The notes below the pieces were generated by a model. That model did not search any database. It worked only from the letters and a program-made list of their open reading frames with translations, and was not told where the DNA came from. A stretch of 5,555 nt of DNA from CAYMLQ01 sp964390795 (GTDB lineage: Bacteria > Verrucomicrobiota > Kiritimatiellia > RFP12 > UBA1067): positions 1 to 5,555 of the forward strand of contig CAYMLQ010000374.1 of the NCBI GenBank assembly GCA_964390795.1. Direction: 5' to 3'. The position numbers were made by a program, and so were the translations under genes. Shown one piece after another: positions 5,199 to 5,555 of this stretch; positions within the stretch are counted from its first letter, which is position 1, and each line of letters starts with the position of its first letter.

Positions 5199-5528
5199 TT
5201 TCTCCGCATTGCTCGTCTTGATGACCTTCAGCGCATCGCCCTCCGCTACGAGCCACGCCCAGCCATTGCCGAACTGCGTCGTTGCAGCAGTCGCCAGCTC
5301 TTTCTTGCAGACGTCCACGGTGCCGAAGGCGGCCTCGATCTTCTTTTTTAGTGCGGCGGGCGGTTCGCCGCCGCCGGTCGGACTCAGACTGCGCCAATAG
5401 AATGTGTGATTCCAAGCTTGAGACGCATTGTTAAAGATCGCGGCTTCCTCGATTTTGCCGGCCGTATCGCTGATCAAAGATTCCAATGTCAAACCAGCAT
5501 ACTCCGTTCCCGCAATCAGTTTGTTCAC
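5199..5528 (-). pseudogene. Fe/Mn superoxide dismutase fragment, both ends missing
   Basis: 110 codons match the middle of Fe/Mn superoxide dismutases: NKLIAGTEYAG, then AAIFNNASQAWNHTFYWRSL, GGGEPPAALKKKIEAAFG, TQFGNGWAWLV and KVIKTSNAE. The His of WNHTFYW is one metal ligand. The N-terminal part with the first His ligand and the C-terminal DVWEHAYY-type segment with the Asp and last His are both absent, so no metal site can form. A TAG (5529-5531) stands directly before the first matching codons, and no ribosome binding site is seen. Homology ends at about 5202, and the frame then runs into the hydrolase gene in the wrong phase, stopping at 4935. A 197-aa fusion reading frame exists but is an artefact of this join. 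About 190-200 residues is the family's normal length. Assembly error or contig chimera is an alternative to true gene decay. Confidence 0.75.
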
Positions 5529-5555
5529 CTAATTAACCGAATTCAGATTCGTCTC

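Noticed and set aside
4935..5528. A single 197-aa protein fusing dismutase and a His/Arg/Ser-rich C-terminal half
   Set aside because: The second half is the hydrolase gene read in the wrong phase; the fusion follows from the join and is not a domain architecture.

Overview
This is a GC-rich bacterial window, probably a contig from an environmental genome. It holds one partial glycoside hydrolase gene on the + strand, a five-gene thiol-redox/permease operon on the - strand led by an ArsR-type repressor, and the wreckage of two oxidative-stress genes at the right edge. The short octamer-phased repeats between the genes and the coding style recall Planctomycetota/Verrucomicrobiota/Lentisphaerota-type genomes. 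That placement is a low-confidence inference, because there is no rRNA or other phylogenetic marker here.

Layout. Bases 2-1402 (+): C-terminal bulk of an exported clan GH-A (GH39-like) glycosidase whose start lies off the left edge. Bases 1450-4781 (-), read right to left: ArsR-family regulator (4781-4488), UPF0718/COG0701 permease (4382-3111), 76-aa CPxC thioredoxin-like protein (3095-2865), membrane-anchored CIPC thioredoxin (2740-2318) and a CcdA/DsbD-type membrane protein resembling ArsG (2151-1450). A good sigma70-type promoter (TTGACG, 18 bp, TATTAT) precedes arsR and shows that the longest possible arsR reading frame is over-extended. Bases 4924-5528 (-): fragments of a haloperoxidase-like alpha/beta hydrolase with an internal deletion and of an Fe/Mn superoxide dismutase missing both ends; neither can be functional.

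How the genes may work together. The ArsR-type protein has Cys pairs suited to binding a thiophilic metalloid or metal. The permease would export the toxicant or its complex. The CcdA-like protein would carry reducing equivalents through the membrane, or export an aromatic arsenical as proposed for ArsG. The two small thioredoxin-fold proteins would supply or relay thiols on either side of the membrane. The set resembles arsenic and organoarsenical loci of the arsP / arsEFG kind, but the substrate is inferred.

The most unusual feature is not a gene. Each of the three long spacers in the operon carries octamer-phased repeats arranged as a near-perfect inverted pair (arms of 14/14, 14/15 and 13/13), whereas the single tight 15-nt junction has none. 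Two of the repeat copies contain the stop codons of the genes they abut.
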